From Cellvibrio mixtus subsp. mixtus J3-8 (lineage in GTDB: Bacteria; Pseudomonadota; Gammaproteobacteria; Pseudomonadales; Cellvibrionaceae): 64,000 nt of DNA. The stretch is taken from the NCBI RefSeq assembly GCF_000766945.1, contig NZ_KN266212.1, positions 170,541-234,540 of the forward strand, read 5' to 3'. Shown in pieces: positions 18,091-27,271 of the stretch (the first letter of the stretch is position 1; each line of letters opens with the position of its first letter). Both the position numbers and the translations under genes were made by a program. A model generated the notes under the pieces. That model did not search any database, was not told the DNA's origin, and saw only the letters and a program-made list of their open reading frames with translations.

Positions 18091-18990
18091 TTAAAAGAAA
18101 ATCAGGTAAATCAACCCGAGGTATAAACCGTATTGCAGGATGTAATACAACGGTTTGTTAAACGCTTTGATCTTCTTACCCACAATACGTACTTGATACA
18201 AATACGCAAACGCACGGTTTAAAAATCCAACTTTATCGCCTTGCACGTTTTTGGTCGCGGCGCCAGCGACAACCAGGCGTGAAAAAATCTCGTTAATCCA
18301 GTCTACCCATACAAAATCGACCGGGCGTTTTACGTCCAGAAACAGGATGATGCGGTTGTGATCAGTTTTGTTTTCGGCATAGTGGATGAAGGTTTCATCA
18401 AACATAACCGCTTCACCATCGCGCCAGGAATATTTCTGGCCATCGACCGAGATATAGCAGTCATCATTGTTTGGAGTCACCAAGCCCAGGTGATAGCGCA
18501 GTGAGCCTGCATAGGGGTCGCGATGTTTGCCCAGGCGTGAACCGGGTGGCAGCATCGTAAACATTGCACCTTTTACATTGGGCAATTGGCTAATCAGCTC
18601 TACCGTTTTCGGGCACAACTGCTCGGCTGATTTCAAATTCGCGCCGTACCATTTCAGGTAAAAACGCTTCCAGCCGGTGCGGAAAAATGAATTAAAGCCA
18701 AGGTCATCAAGGTCAGCGGACGCTTTGATATGGGCTTCTTTATTGAGGTTAATCGCCTCATCGCGGATCACTTCCCAATTGTCCTGCAAAACCTTCAGCT
18801 CGGGGAATTTCTCCACATCGATGTAAGCCGACTGGGTATCTTTGGAGAAAAAGTAGAACAGACAGTTGATCGGTGCGAGGAAATTGGAGTGATCAGTTAA
18901 CTTGCGGGTGAACTTATCGTGTTGGACTACACCCCGGTTCTGAACATAAAGGGCGGCGAGGATAAATACGGCGAGAACGATTAATCCCAT
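18091..18990 (-). CDS. lpxO: Aspartyl/asparaginyl beta-hydroxylase family protein, LpxO-like
   Basis: 299 residues from ATG 18990, supported by GGGAG 8 nt upstream; the frame is open further but this start matches the usual LpxO length. An N-terminal membrane anchor (LIVLAVFILAALYVQ) is followed by a cytoplasmic oxygenase domain, and a hydrophobic segment closes the C-terminus (YYILQYGLYLGLIYLIFF). The 2-oxoglutarate/Fe(II) dioxygenase ligands are His and Asp in GKHRDPYAGSLRYH and the second His in DETFIHYAENKTDHNRIILF, where the Arg binds 2-oxoglutarate. LpxO hydroxylates the secondary myristate of lipid A. The membrane topology supports LpxO over other hydroxylases of this family, but substrate is inferred. 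It appears monocistronic. Confidence 0.88.
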   Translation of the reverse strand: MGLIVLAVFILAALYVQNRGVVQHDKFTRKLTDHSNFLAPINCLFYFFSKDTQSAYIDVEKFPELKVLQDNWEVIRDEAINLNKEAHIKASADLDDLGFNSFFRTGWKRFYLKWYGANLKSAEQLCPKTVELISQLPNVKGAMFTMLPPGSRLGKHRDPYAGSLRYHLGLVTPNNDDCYISVDGQKYSWRDGEAVMFDETFIHYAENKTDHNRIILFLDVKRPVDFVWVDWINEIFSRLVVAGAATKNVQGDKVGFLNRAFAYLYQVRIVGKKIKAFNKPLYYILQYGLYLGLIYLIFF

Positions 18991-19223
18991 AGGTAAAACT
19001 CCCGTTGGACTTAGGCAAGCGGGAACGATACCGACTGGTATGTAAAAACACAAGCTGATTAATGTCACCTTTTGCTGCTAATTGTATCCATTTGTAACAC
19101 GGAACTTTCCTGAAAGAGGGAAGGTTTAAATGGCAGGTAACACAACCATTAATAATTTAATGAAGCCTGGGGTTTCATTTTAATGCCATAAAGCTATTGA
19201 AAATTATAACCATACCGATCTGT

Positions 19224-20135
19224 CTAAGCTTTGCTCATGCATTTAATAGCGATTGCGGCCGCCGATGTACGATTCTCAACACCCAGCTTTTTAAAGATTT
19301 GCTCCAGGTGCTTATTCACAGTCCTTGGGCTCATCTCCAATATCTGGCCAATTTCGCGGTTGGTTTTACCGTTAGCAATCCACAGTAATACATCCGCTTC
19401 ACGCCCCGTCACAGAAAATTGCTGCTTGAGGGCGAGGGTATCCCTGGCGGGCTCGTGGCAATGGCTCAGGCGTAGCAGATACTCCTTGCCATCAATAAGG
19501 TTGAGCATTTCCACATTCATCGCCTGGTTTAATCCGGCCAGTGTCAATTGACGGCCCGCCTCGGGTTTGTGGCTGAGCCAATCGCGTAACTGGTTATTAA
19601 TGGAGTTGCTCAATAACGTGGATGCGTCCAATACACCGGCAGCATTCAGTAATTCATAGACCTGCGGTGTTGCCCAGAGCAATTGCCCCTGTGCATTGAG
19701 CGTTAATAAATTCTGCCCTGCGGTATCCAGGGCCGCGCGTGCACTTTGGCTAATGCGTGCGTTCGCCAAATGCACGCGCATGCGTGCAATCAGTTCTTCG
19801 GGGTTAATCGGTTTGGTGATGTAATCCACACCGCCGGCACCCAGCCCCATGACAACATGTTCGGTATCGCTTAAGCCGGTCATAAAGATAATCGGCACAT
19901 CGGCGAGTTGCGGGTTTTGCTTCAAGCGCTTACAGGTTTCAAAACCATCCATGTTCGGCATGACTGCATCCAGCAAAATAATATCGGGGCGAATATTTTT
20001 TGTAATAGTGAGCGCCTGGGTTCCTTCCAATGCAACAAGTACGGTGAATTTTGCATCTTCCAGCACATCGTTCAGCATATGAATACTGTCGATTGAGTCA
20101 TCAACTACCAGTACTACATTCGTGGTGCTCATCAT
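19224..20135 (-). CDS. Response regulator with receiver and LuxR-type DNA-binding domain
   Basis: 303 residues. Receiver at 1-125: acidic pair in VVDDS, phospho-acceptor Asp56 in IILLDAVMPNMDG, Thr/Ser in IIFMTG and Lys in DYITKPINPEEL. A PAS-like middle part (about 140-225) separates it from a GerE/LuxR helix-turn-helix at the end (VTGREADVLLWIANGKTNRE then SPRTVNKHLEQIFKKLGVEN). The start (ATGATG) has GGAG 6 nt upstream. It begins 14 bp after the stop of the NCS1-type sensor kinase on the same strand, so the two are an operon and very likely a cognate pair. Targets are unknown; the nearby urea and formamide genes are candidates. Confidence 0.93.
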   Translation of the reverse strand: MMSTTNVVLVVDDSIDSIHMLNDVLEDAKFTVLVALEGTQALTITKNIRPDIILLDAVMPNMDGFETCKRLKQNPQLADVPIIFMTGLSDTEHVVMGLGAGGVDYITKPINPEELIARMRVHLANARISQSARAALDTAGQNLLTLNAQGQLLWATPQVYELLNAAGVLDASTLLSNSINNQLRDWLSHKPEAGRQLTLAGLNQAMNVEMLNLIDGKEYLLRLSHCHEPARDTLALKQQFSVTGREADVLLWIANGKTNREIGQILEMSPRTVNKHLEQIFKKLGVENRTSAAAIAIKCMSKA

Positions 20136-20149
20136 AATCGTCTCCAGTC

Positions 20150-23100
20150 TTAAAATGGCTCAGCGGCGGCGGTGTACTGATCAATCAATTCGAGTATTTT
20201 TTCAAATTGAAAATTGGCGCTGTAGCTGGCGAGTTGTTGTAGTAATTGCGCATCCTGTTGCGGATAATGTCCATGGTGTTGTAGTTGTCGGATTTTTTCC
20301 TGCAACCCTTTTTTATGGCCGATGGCTGCAAGCCTGACTAATTCATCTAAATCAGAATCGTGTAGTGTGATGATGTTATTGCTTGCATCAGTTGCAATAA
20401 TATTTTTTTCGCCAATTGTATTAATGTGCGTTTCAATATCCTTTTTCGTTTCGTTTTCATAACGCCAATTTATATTTAGCAGGCGCCCGATGTGATCCAA
20501 CAGGAGCTGAATTCGCACGGGCTTAATAACGTAGGCATTGTGTAGCGGTAGTTCTTCGTCATCGTGTTCTGTTGGCAACTCTTTTCCTTCGCTGGCATCT
20601 GCAGAAACCATAATGATCGGCAATGCGTAATGGTTGTCGCGAATGGCTTGCGCCAGTTGCCAGCCATTCATACCTGGCATGGACACATCCAGCATGATTA
20701 AATCCGGCGCTGTTTCATTCTTGAATTCCTGGGCGAGGCGGGCAATAACATTGAGCGGATTATCCATTTCGATAATATCGAAACCGAGCGGTGTTAGCAT
20801 GGCGCGCATCAGTTGCCGGTGTGATAACTCATCATCCACTAACATAATGCGTTGTACAGGGCCGCGATAACCGTAAATAGTTTGCACCGGTGCGGTAATG
20901 GATTCAGTGTGCGGTTTATTGATGCTGGACAACATCAAGCTCGCTTTAAAAATACTGCCTTTACCGGGAGTGCTGGAAACGGAAATATCACCGCCCATAA
21001 TTTCGCTGAGCAAACGAGTGATGGTTAAACCGAGACCCGTTCCGGTCGCCGTAGAACCGGGGCGACGCACACGTTCGAAGGGGCGAAAAATACGTTCAAT
21101 ATTTTCAGTGGCGATACCCTCGCCAGTATCGGTCACGGTAAATTCGGCAACCTGGCTGCGGTAGCGAATTTTAAAAGTGACACTGCCCTTATCAGTGTAT
21201 TTAATCGCATTGGATAATAAATTAATTAAAATCTGGCGCAGGCGTTTTTCATCGGTGCGCACAAATTCCGGTAAGCGATCATTGCATTCAAAAATAAATT
21301 GCAAACCTTTGGCTTCAGCTTGCAGGCGAAACATGTGTACCAATTGTTCCAACAATAAGGCGATGCGCACCTGATCCTGGTGTAAATCCAGGCGGCCCGC
21401 TTCGATTTTGGAGATATCCAGCAAGCCTTCGATTAAATCTGCCAGATGTTCGCCGCTGCGACGAATTACGCCCAGCGCATCGCGCCGGTGCGCAGGCATG
21501 CTGGGATCTTTTTCCAATAATTGTGCATAACCCAAAACTGCATTCAGCGGCGAACGTAATTCGTGGCTGATACCGGTAAGGTAACGGCTCTTTGCAAGGT
21601 TCGCAGCTTCAGCTTCTTCTTTTGCCGCTTGCAATGCGCGGTCAGTGCGTTCGTGCGCATCAATTTCTTCCATTAATAAACGGGTTTGCCGCTGGGTTTC
21701 TTCCTGTGCAACAACACGGCTTTCATGGGCGAGCACAAATAACCAGCTCACTACACCTGTCACAATGACTAATAGGAAAAATACTTTCCACAATGTTGCC
21801 TCCAGCAATGCGGCAGTCTCGGGTGCGTCTATCGGTGTCTGGAAATAAATCAGCGATAGTAAAATTGCAGAAAGGCCATTAATGACCAGCACCAGAATTA
21901 AAAAATGGCCGAGGCGGGAATTGATATTATCGGTAATCGAGTGAGGTAGAAATTTTTTGAAAAAAATGCCGACTTGTTCAGTGTAATTCGCGCCCGGTTT
22001 GCAGTGATCATTACAGCGCGCATCCAGTGAGCAACACAGTGAGCAAATATGCCCGGCATACGCCGGGCAATATGTCATATCTTCCAATTCAAATTTGTGT
22101 TCGCAAATACAACAGGAAAGGCATGCATGTTTTTTGTCTTGCAAATTATGTTCGGCGGCCAAATTAACTGCAGGACGTGCGAGATAGTAGCGGCCTTTTG
22201 TTGCCCATGCGATTAACGGCGCGCATAAGAGCGCAACACCGAGCGCAATAAAATGTGAGAGCGCTTGCGCAATATCGCCCAACAGTCCGCTGTGGCAGGT
22301 GATGCCGGCAACAGAGGCAATCAGCATGGAACCGAAACCCACCGGGTTTATGTCATAGAGATGCGCGCGTTTAAATTCAATATGTGGTGGGCTGAAACCC
22401 AGTGGTTTATTGATTACCAGGTCGGCCACTAATGAACCCAGCCAGGCAACAGCCACTATGCCGTAGTAACCGAGCGTTTGTTCCAGTGCGCGGTAAACCC
22501 CCAGCTCCATCAGCAATAATGCAATCGCCACATTAAACACCAACCATACAACCCGTCCCGGATGGCTATGGGTTAAGCGTGAGAAAAAATTCGACCAGGC
22601 GATTGAGCCCGCGTAAGCATTGGTTACGTTAATTTTTAATTGGCTGATGATGACAAAAATACCGGCAACCGATAACGCGACCTCCGGTGAATTGGCGATA
22701 TAGCTGAATGCCACCATGTACATGCGCGTGGGGTCGGCCGCTTCTTGCATGCCGATGCCATGGTTAATCGCCAATACGGCAAGGAATGATCCCGCCAGGA
22801 TTTTTATAGAGCCAATAACAATCCAGCCCGGACCACCGGCAATCAACGCCGCCCACCAGCGCCATTTTTTTTCCGGTTGTGGTGCGGGCATAAAACGCAA
22901 AAAATCCACTTGCTCACCAATTTGCGCAATTAACGAAAACACCACAGCGGATGCCGCACCAAATAATAGAATGCTTATTCCCTGCGTATTTTCCGGCGGC
23001 AAACTGCCGGAAAATTCAGTCCAGCTTTCTACTGCACTGGCATCGGCATAAATAATAAAAACAAATGGCAATAGTTGCAGCACAATCCACAGTGGTTGGC

Positions 23101-23632
23101 TCCACAATTGGAAGCGACTGATAAACGTAATGCCGTGGGTCACTAGCGGGATGATCACCACTGAACTGATCAGATAACCCCATACCAGCGGAATTTTAAA
23201 AAGCAGGTCCAGCGCCATCGCCATAATGGCGGCTTCCAGCGCGAAAAAAATAAAGGTGAACGAAGCGTAAATCAGCGAGGTAATCGTTGAACCGATGTAA
23301 CCAAACCCTGCACCGCGCGTCAGCAGGTCAATATCAACACCGTATTTGGCAGCGTAATAACTGATGGGGATTGCGGTTAAAAAAATAATCAGGCTTACCG
23401 CACAAATAGCGGCAACGGCATTATCAAATCCGTAGTGCAATGTAATCGCACCGCCAATCGCCTCTAATGCAAGAAATGAAATTGCGCCCAATGCTGTCGT
23501 TGCGACGCGCGCAGCCGACCATCGCCGTGCGCTTTTGGCGGTAAAGCGCAAGGCGTAATCTTCCAGTGTCTGGTTCGCGACCCACTGGTTGTAATTGCGC
23601 CGCACGCGAAAAATATGTTGCTTGGCGGTCAT
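20150..23632 (-). CDS. NCS1-type transporter / hybrid histidine kinase fusion
   Basis: 1160 residues from ATG 23632 (GGGGA just upstream); TTG 23677 would add 15. Residues about 25-480 are a complete NCS1-like (cytosine/purine/allantoin permease) membrane domain of about 12 segments, e.g. RGAGFGYIGSTITSLIYASF and SQLKINVTNAYAGSIAWSNF. A linker at about 504-545 has ten Cys (CLSCCIC, CSLCCSLDARCNDHC), probably a metal or redox site. Two more membrane segments (about 575-635) and a coiled coil follow. The HisKA domain has the phospho-His at about 690 (GISHELRSPLNAVLGY). The HATPase domain shows NLLSNAIKYTD, DTGEGI and GTGLGL. The receiver has Asp at about 982 (LIMLDVSMPG) and Lys at about 1037. 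A final helical tail (about 1080-1160) could be an Hpt-like region, though I see no clear HxxKG. Ligand is probably a small nitrogen compound, by inference. Confidence 0.92.
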   Translation of the reverse strand: MTAKQHIFRVRRNYNQWVANQTLEDYALRFTAKSARRWSAARVATTALGAISFLALEAIGGAITLHYGFDNAVAAICAVSLIIFLTAIPISYYAAKYGVDIDLLTRGAGFGYIGSTITSLIYASFTFIFFALEAAIMAMALDLLFKIPLVWGYLISSVVIIPLVTHGITFISRFQLWSQPLWIVLQLLPFVFIIYADASAVESWTEFSGSLPPENTQGISILLFGAASAVVFSLIAQIGEQVDFLRFMPAPQPEKKWRWWAALIAGGPGWIVIGSIKILAGSFLAVLAINHGIGMQEAADPTRMYMVAFSYIANSPEVALSVAGIFVIISQLKINVTNAYAGSIAWSNFFSRLTHSHPGRVVWLVFNVAIALLLMELGVYRALEQTLGYYGIVAVAWLGSLVADLVINKPLGFSPPHIEFKRAHLYDINPVGFGSMLIASVAGITCHSGLLGDIAQALSHFIALGVALLCAPLIAWATKGRYYLARPAVNLAAEHNLQDKKHACLSCCICEHKFELEDMTYCPAYAGHICSLCCSLDARCNDHCKPGANYTEQVGIFFKKFLPHSITDNINSRLGHFLILVLVINGLSAILLSLIYFQTPIDAPETAALLEATLWKVFFLLVIVTGVVSWLFVLAHESRVVAQEETQRQTRLLMEEIDAHERTDRALQAAKEEAEAANLAKSRYLTGISHELRSPLNAVLGYAQLLEKDPSMPAHRRDALGVIRRSGEHLADLIEGLLDISKIEAGRLDLHQDQVRIALLLEQLVHMFRLQAEAKGLQFIFECNDRLPEFVRTDEKRLRQILINLLSNAIKYTDKGSVTFKIRYRSQVAEFTVTDTGEGIATENIERIFRPFERVRRPGSTATGTGLGLTITRLLSEIMGGDISVSSTPGKGSIFKASLMLSSINKPHTESITAPVQTIYGYRGPVQRIMLVDDELSHRQLMRAMLTPLGFDIIEMDNPLNVIARLAQEFKNETAPDLIMLDVSMPGMNGWQLAQAIRDNHYALPIIMVSADASEGKELPTEHDDEELPLHNAYVIKPVRIQLLLDHIGRLLNINWRYENETKKDIETHINTIGEKNIIATDASNNIITLHDSDLDELVRLAAIGHKKGLQEKIRQLQHHGHYPQQDAQLLQQLASYSANFQFEKILELIDQYTAAAEPF

Positions 23633-23990
23633 GGTTTCCCCGTTAAACAGTTGTTCATCCGGGAACGTCTCGGTCAAAGTAAAAAGGCCTTTAAAATGCG
23701 CTTTGTTTGTGCAGCATCGGTAATAGCTATTGTGTTTTGGTGCATTTGATCTTTGCGCCTGCTCATAAATGCTGATAATTGCTGACGTTTAAAGCTTCCT
23801 CGCTTTATCCAGTCAATCACCGTACCAACTTTCACCTGTGAAGGGCCTTGGGAAAGATAGCGAAAGGCCACCAGTAACCCTTTTGTCAAAGTTTGCCAAA
23901 TATGGACATGAGTGATAGCCTTGCCAAAATGTTGTTTTGGATATTGATATGTGCCTGGATGGCTTATTAACTTTCTGACAGGTGGTTTTA
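23633..23990. other. Intergenic region between the sensor kinase and parD genes
   Basis: 358 bp between divergently transcribed genes. It must contain the kinase-operon promoter (minus) and the parDE promoter (plus). A 71-codon TTG-started frame at 23674-23889 on the minus strand ends in a TGA overlapping the possible TTG start of the kinase, but it has no recognisable domain. AGGTGG before the parD ATG is the only clear ribosome binding site. Confidence 0.4.
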
Positions 23991-24224
23991 ATGAATATCA
24001 GCTTTACTGAAAAGCAGCAGCAATATATTGCTACACAAGTCAGCGGCGGCGATTATCAGAATGCCAGTGAGGTTGTGCGGGATGCATTGCGACTCCATGA
24101 AATTTACCGTCATCGGATTGTCGAAGAGCTGCGTGCAGAAATTGCCAAAGGTTGGGATGGCCCGACCAGTAATAAAACCGTACAAGATATTATTGCCGCT
24201 AAAGGGAAAATCAAACCGAAGTGA
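23991..24224 (+). CDS. parD: ParD-type antitoxin
   Basis: 77 residues from ATG 23991 with AGGTGG 6-8 nt upstream. The N-terminal ribbon-helix-helix motif is typical of ParD/CopG antitoxins (MNISFTEKQQQYIATQVSGG, then NASEVVRDALRLHE). The C-terminal part is flexible and charged and would wrap the toxin. It is expected to bind and neutralise the downstream ParE-like toxin and to repress their shared promoter. The stop codon overlaps the GTG start of the toxin by 4 bp (GTGA), which fits the usual coupled operon. Confidence 0.93.
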   Translation: MNISFTEKQQQYIATQVSGGDYQNASEVVRDALRLHEIYRHRIVEELRAEIAKGWDGPTSNKTVQDIIAAKGKIKPK

Positions 24225-24526
24225 GATCACGGACGATTACGCATTACCTGCTATCAGCGCAGGCTGAAACAGACCTGGGAACAATTTTTGACTACACCGA
24301 AAAGGAGTTTGGCAAGGCTCAAGCATCGCGTTACCTGATGGCGCTTGATGCTATCTTTAATGATTTAATTAGTAATCCAACGTCAGGGCGTGAGCGCCCT
24401 GAAATACGCGCAAACCTGCGCAGTATTATTCACTCCTCGCATATCATTTTTTACCGGGTGCGCACCGACCATATTCGTATTGTTCGTGTGCTTCACGCCA
24501 GCCGCGATCTCTCTCGTGCCTTTTAA
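24221..24526 (+). CDS. parE: ParE-type toxin of the RelE/ParE superfamily
   Basis: 101 residues from GTG 24221, overlapping the antitoxin stop. Family features are LLSAQAETDLGTIFDYTEKE at the N-terminus, SNPTSGRERPEIRANLRSI in the middle, and IIFYRVRTDHIRIVRVLHAS at the C-terminus, matching ParE-type toxins, which poison DNA gyrase. The frame is intact, so the module is probably functional. It sits between the nitrogen-related sensor kinase and the urea transporter operon; its role may be stabilisation of this region or none. Assignment to ParE over RelE rests on the ParD-type partner. Confidence 0.92.
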   Translation: MRSRTITHYLLSAQAETDLGTIFDYTEKEFGKAQASRYLMALDAIFNDLISNPTSGRERPEIRANLRSIIHSSHIIFYRVRTDHIRIVRVLHASRDLSRAF

Positions 24527-24811
24527 ACTCTGACCATAAATCCTTATGGATTTGTTCTCCATGCGTCAAATGACGTAGTGGTCTGTGTTATTTATCGAAT
24601 GGTTTAAGCCGTCCCTCCCGCCTAGATTGGGAAGTGTGAAATCGCTTCCGCTGACAAGCAATTTCCCCACGAACCTCACATTGGAAAGCCACTTGATTTG
24701 AATCACGGCAATATTGAACGAAACAATTCAGTGGTAACAGCTCGCAACTATTTCCATCGTTAAATTTTTTTAGATCGGGATTTGCCACTCTTAATTACTT
24801 GAGGAAAGACC

Positions 24812-26068
24812 ATGAAAATGATCAAGCACAATAGATTGCATCTGGGCCGGCCCGCCAAAGCGGCCAGCACCTGGAAAAAATGTTTGCTAACACTTGCGGC
24901 ATCCCTGGCCATTGGTAGTGCGCATGCTGCCGATGTAAATACCACCGGTTTGGCAGTGACTGATACCACCGTAAAAGTGGGCATCCTTCACTCGGTAACC
25001 GGCACTATGGCAATCAGTGAAACAGGTTCAGTGCAAGCAGAGAAATTGGCGATTGACCAGATCAACGCAATGGGCGGTGTGTTGGGCCGCAAAATCGAAT
25101 TTATCCAGGAGGATGGTGCGAGTGACTGGCCAACCTTCGCAGAGAAATCCAAAAAATTGTTGGTGAACGATAAAGTTGCTGCGGTATTTGGTTGCTGGAC
25201 TTCCGCATCGCGCAAAGCGGTATTGCCCATTTTCGAGCAGTACAACGGCATGCTTTATTACCCGACCTTTTACGAAGGCCTGGAGCAATCACCCAATGTG
25301 ATTTACACCGGTCAGGAAGCGACGCAACAAATTATTGCGGGTATTGATTGGGTAGTGAAAACCAAAGGTGCGAAATCGTTCTACCTGCTCGGTTCAGATT
25401 ATATTTGGCCGCGCACTTCCAACAAAATTGCGCGCAAGCACATTGAAAAATTAGGTTTGAGTGTAGTAGGTGAGGAATATTATCCACTGGGTCACACGCA
25501 ATTTAACTCGGTGATCAACAAAATAAAATTGAAAAAACCGGATGTGATTTACGCAATTGTTGTAGGCGGCTCTAACGTGGCTTTCTACAAACAATTGAAA
25601 GCGGCCGGTATCGATATGACCAAAGAGAAACCACTGGTATTGACCATCTCCGTAACCGAAGACGAAATCCTTGGCATCGGCGGTGAAAACATGGTGGGTG
25701 CTTACGCGGCGATGAAATATTTCCAAAGCTTGCCGAACGACAATAACAAGAAATTTGTTGCTGACTTTAAAGCGAAATACGGTAAAGACATCGTGATTGG
25801 TGACGTAACCCAAGCGGCTTATCTCGGTCCCTGGTTGTGGAAAGCCGCAGTGGAAAAAGCCGGCTCATTTGATATCGATAAAGTTCGCGCTGCATCACCC
25901 GGCATAGAGTTGACTACTGCACCGGAAGGTTACGTAAAAGTTCACCCGAACCATCACCTCTGGTCCAAAACCCGTATCGGCCACGCCCGTACCGACGGTC
26001 AGTATGACGTAGTGTTCGAGACTAAAGATTTGATCGAGCCGGATCCATTCCCGAAAGGTTATCAATAA
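24812..26068 (+). CDS. urtA: Urea ABC transporter substrate-binding protein
   Basis: 418 residues with a long signal peptide (CLLTLAASLAIGSAHAAD). The mature protein belongs to the type I periplasmic binding family of branched-chain amino acid/urea transporters and shows UrtA hallmarks: VKVGILHSVTGTMAISE, GGVLGRKIEFIQEDGASDWP, VFGCWTSASRKAVLPIFE, GMLYYPTFYEGLEQSPNV and a C-terminal NHHLWSKTRIGHARTDGQY. It captures urea in the periplasm for the UrtBC channel. It is the first gene of urtABCDE, with GAGGAAAG 6-8 nt before the ATG. Between it and urtB lie a strong hairpin and a palindromic element, which could give higher urtA expression than the downstream genes. The 285-bp upstream gap must hold the promoter; I find no convincing sigma-54 site there. 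Confidence 0.96.
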   Translation: MKMIKHNRLHLGRPAKAASTWKKCLLTLAASLAIGSAHAADVNTTGLAVTDTTVKVGILHSVTGTMAISETGSVQAEKLAIDQINAMGGVLGRKIEFIQEDGASDWPTFAEKSKKLLVNDKVAAVFGCWTSASRKAVLPIFEQYNGMLYYPTFYEGLEQSPNVIYTGQEATQQIIAGIDWVVKTKGAKSFYLLGSDYIWPRTSNKIARKHIEKLGLSVVGEEYYPLGHTQFNSVINKIKLKKPDVIYAIVVGGSNVAFYKQLKAAGIDMTKEKPLVLTISVTEDEILGIGGENMVGAYAAMKYFQSLPNDNNKKFVADFKAKYGKDIVIGDVTQAAYLGPWLWKAAVEKAGSFDIDKVRAASPGIELTTAPEGYVKVHPNHHLWSKTRIGHARTDGQYDVVFETKDLIEPDPFPKGYQ

Positions 26069-26076
26069 TAAAAATT

Positions 26077-26100
26077 ACAGCCAGCTGAAAAGCTGGCTGT
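26077..26100 (+). terminator. Stable hairpin directly after urtA
   Basis: ACAGCCAGCT, GAAA tetraloop, AGCTGGCTGT: a perfect 10-bp stem 8 bp after the urtA stop, followed by TTTGAATTT. It could be a partial terminator or an mRNA-stabilising 3' end between urtA and the rest of the operon. Confidence 0.6.
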
Positions 26101-26131
26101 TTGAATTTACGAAAATGGTGATGAGTGAGGA

Positions 26132-26272
26132 GTAGAGTTCAATTTAAAACCATATGAGGCATGGACGACCCACAGGGATGTGGGAAGTTTCTCGAAGCGC
26201 CGGGAGCGCGAAGAGAAGGCCGATTTGAGCCTACATGGACGTATTTACGGCGTGTTTTAAATTGAACTCTAC
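26132..26272. repeat. Long-armed palindromic intergenic element, copy 1
   Basis: 19-bp perfect arms (GTAGAGTTCAATTTAAAAC and its complement) enclose about 100 bp that contain a small hairpin (CCCACA-GGGA-TGTGGG) and, next to the right arm, the core GAGCCTACATGGACGTATTT followed by ACGGCGTGT. The same core, with quite different arms, recurs at 31932-32035 and 54222-54327. It lies between urtA and urtB. Confidence 0.85.
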
Positions 26273-26329
26273 GCATCACTCCTGCGATGAAATAGCTAAT
26301 TTTTTAAACGAGATGATGAGGATACAGCC

Positions 26330-27256
26330 ATGTTTGCTGAATACAGTACCTCGGAATTGTTATCGATCTTTGCCATGCAAGGCGTAGCGGGATTGATTTT
26401 ATTTTCAGTGTTTGTCCTTATGGCCCTCGGGCTCGCCATTATTTTCGGGCAAATGGGCGTAATCAATATGGCGCACGGCGAATTTATGATTCTCGGCGCC
26501 TACGTGACTTATTTAACCTCGCACGTTTTTTCCACGTACTTGCCAGATTTTTTCAGCATCTACTTTATTCTCGCGATGGTGCTCGCCTTTATTGCCGCAG
26601 GTGCGCTAGGCGCATTAGTGGAATGGGCGATGATTCGCCACTTATATCACCGACCACTGGATACATTGCTCGCCACCTGGGGTTTGAGTTTGATCCTGCA
26701 ACAGCTTTATCGCACCGTGTTTGGTGCACGCGAAGTCGGTGTGACGTTGCCGGATTGGTTAATGGGTTCGTATCAATTAACCGATTCAATCGAATTGCCG
26801 ATTAATGGTTTATTTGTGATGAGCCTTGCGATAGGAATTTCACTCGCCGTTGCAATTTTAATGTACCGCTCCCGCTGGGGCACCCAAGTGCGCGCAGTGG
26901 TGCAGAATCGTGCAATGGCCGGCGCAGTGGGAATTAATACCGCAAAAGTGGACCGCGTAACCTTTGCCTTGGGTTGCGGCATTGCCGGTGTGGCCGGTAG
27001 CGCATTTACCATGATCGGTTCAACCGGGCCAACATCCGGCCAACTTTATATTGTGGATACTTTCCTGGTAGTTGTGTTTGGCGGTGCATCCAGTTTGCTC
27101 GGCACAATCGCATCAGCCTTCACCATTTCACAAGCGCAATCGACCATGGAATTCTTTATGAGTGGTTCCATGTCCAAAGTGCTCACGTTGTTATTCGTGG
27201 TGTTTATCCTGATGTTGCGCCCGCAAGGTTTATTCACCTTGAAAGTGCGTCGTTAA
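26330..27256 (+). CDS. urtB: Urea ABC transporter permease
   Basis: 308-residue integral membrane protein of the LivH-type permease family. Features are LGLAIIFGQMGVINMAHGEF near the N-terminus, GALVEWAMIRHLYHRPLDTL, the UrtB-typical LATWGLSLILQQLYRTVFGA, VQNRAMAGAVGIN in the ATPase-docking loop, and FGGASSLLGTIASAF. About eight membrane segments are expected. It forms the inner membrane urea channel with UrtC. GAGGATACAGCC precedes the ATG. urtC follows after 15 bp. Unlike some UrtB proteins, there is no long N-terminal periplasmic extension; at about 300 residues it is the short form. Confidence 0.96.
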   Translation: MFAEYSTSELLSIFAMQGVAGLILFSVFVLMALGLAIIFGQMGVINMAHGEFMILGAYVTYLTSHVFSTYLPDFFSIYFILAMVLAFIAAGALGALVEWAMIRHLYHRPLDTLLATWGLSLILQQLYRTVFGAREVGVTLPDWLMGSYQLTDSIELPINGLFVMSLAIGISLAVAILMYRSRWGTQVRAVVQNRAMAGAVGINTAKVDRVTFALGCGIAGVAGSAFTMIGSTGPTSGQLYIVDTFLVVVFGGASSLLGTIASAFTISQAQSTMEFFMSGSMSKVLTLLFVVFILMLRPQGLFTLKVRR

Positions 27257-27271
27257 GAGGAGTAACTGATT

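Noticed and set aside
23674..23889. 71-codon minus-strand frame ending at the sensor kinase start
   Set aside because: TTG start, no Shine-Dalgarno site and no recognisable domain; the stop overlapping the alternative kinase start is probably chance.
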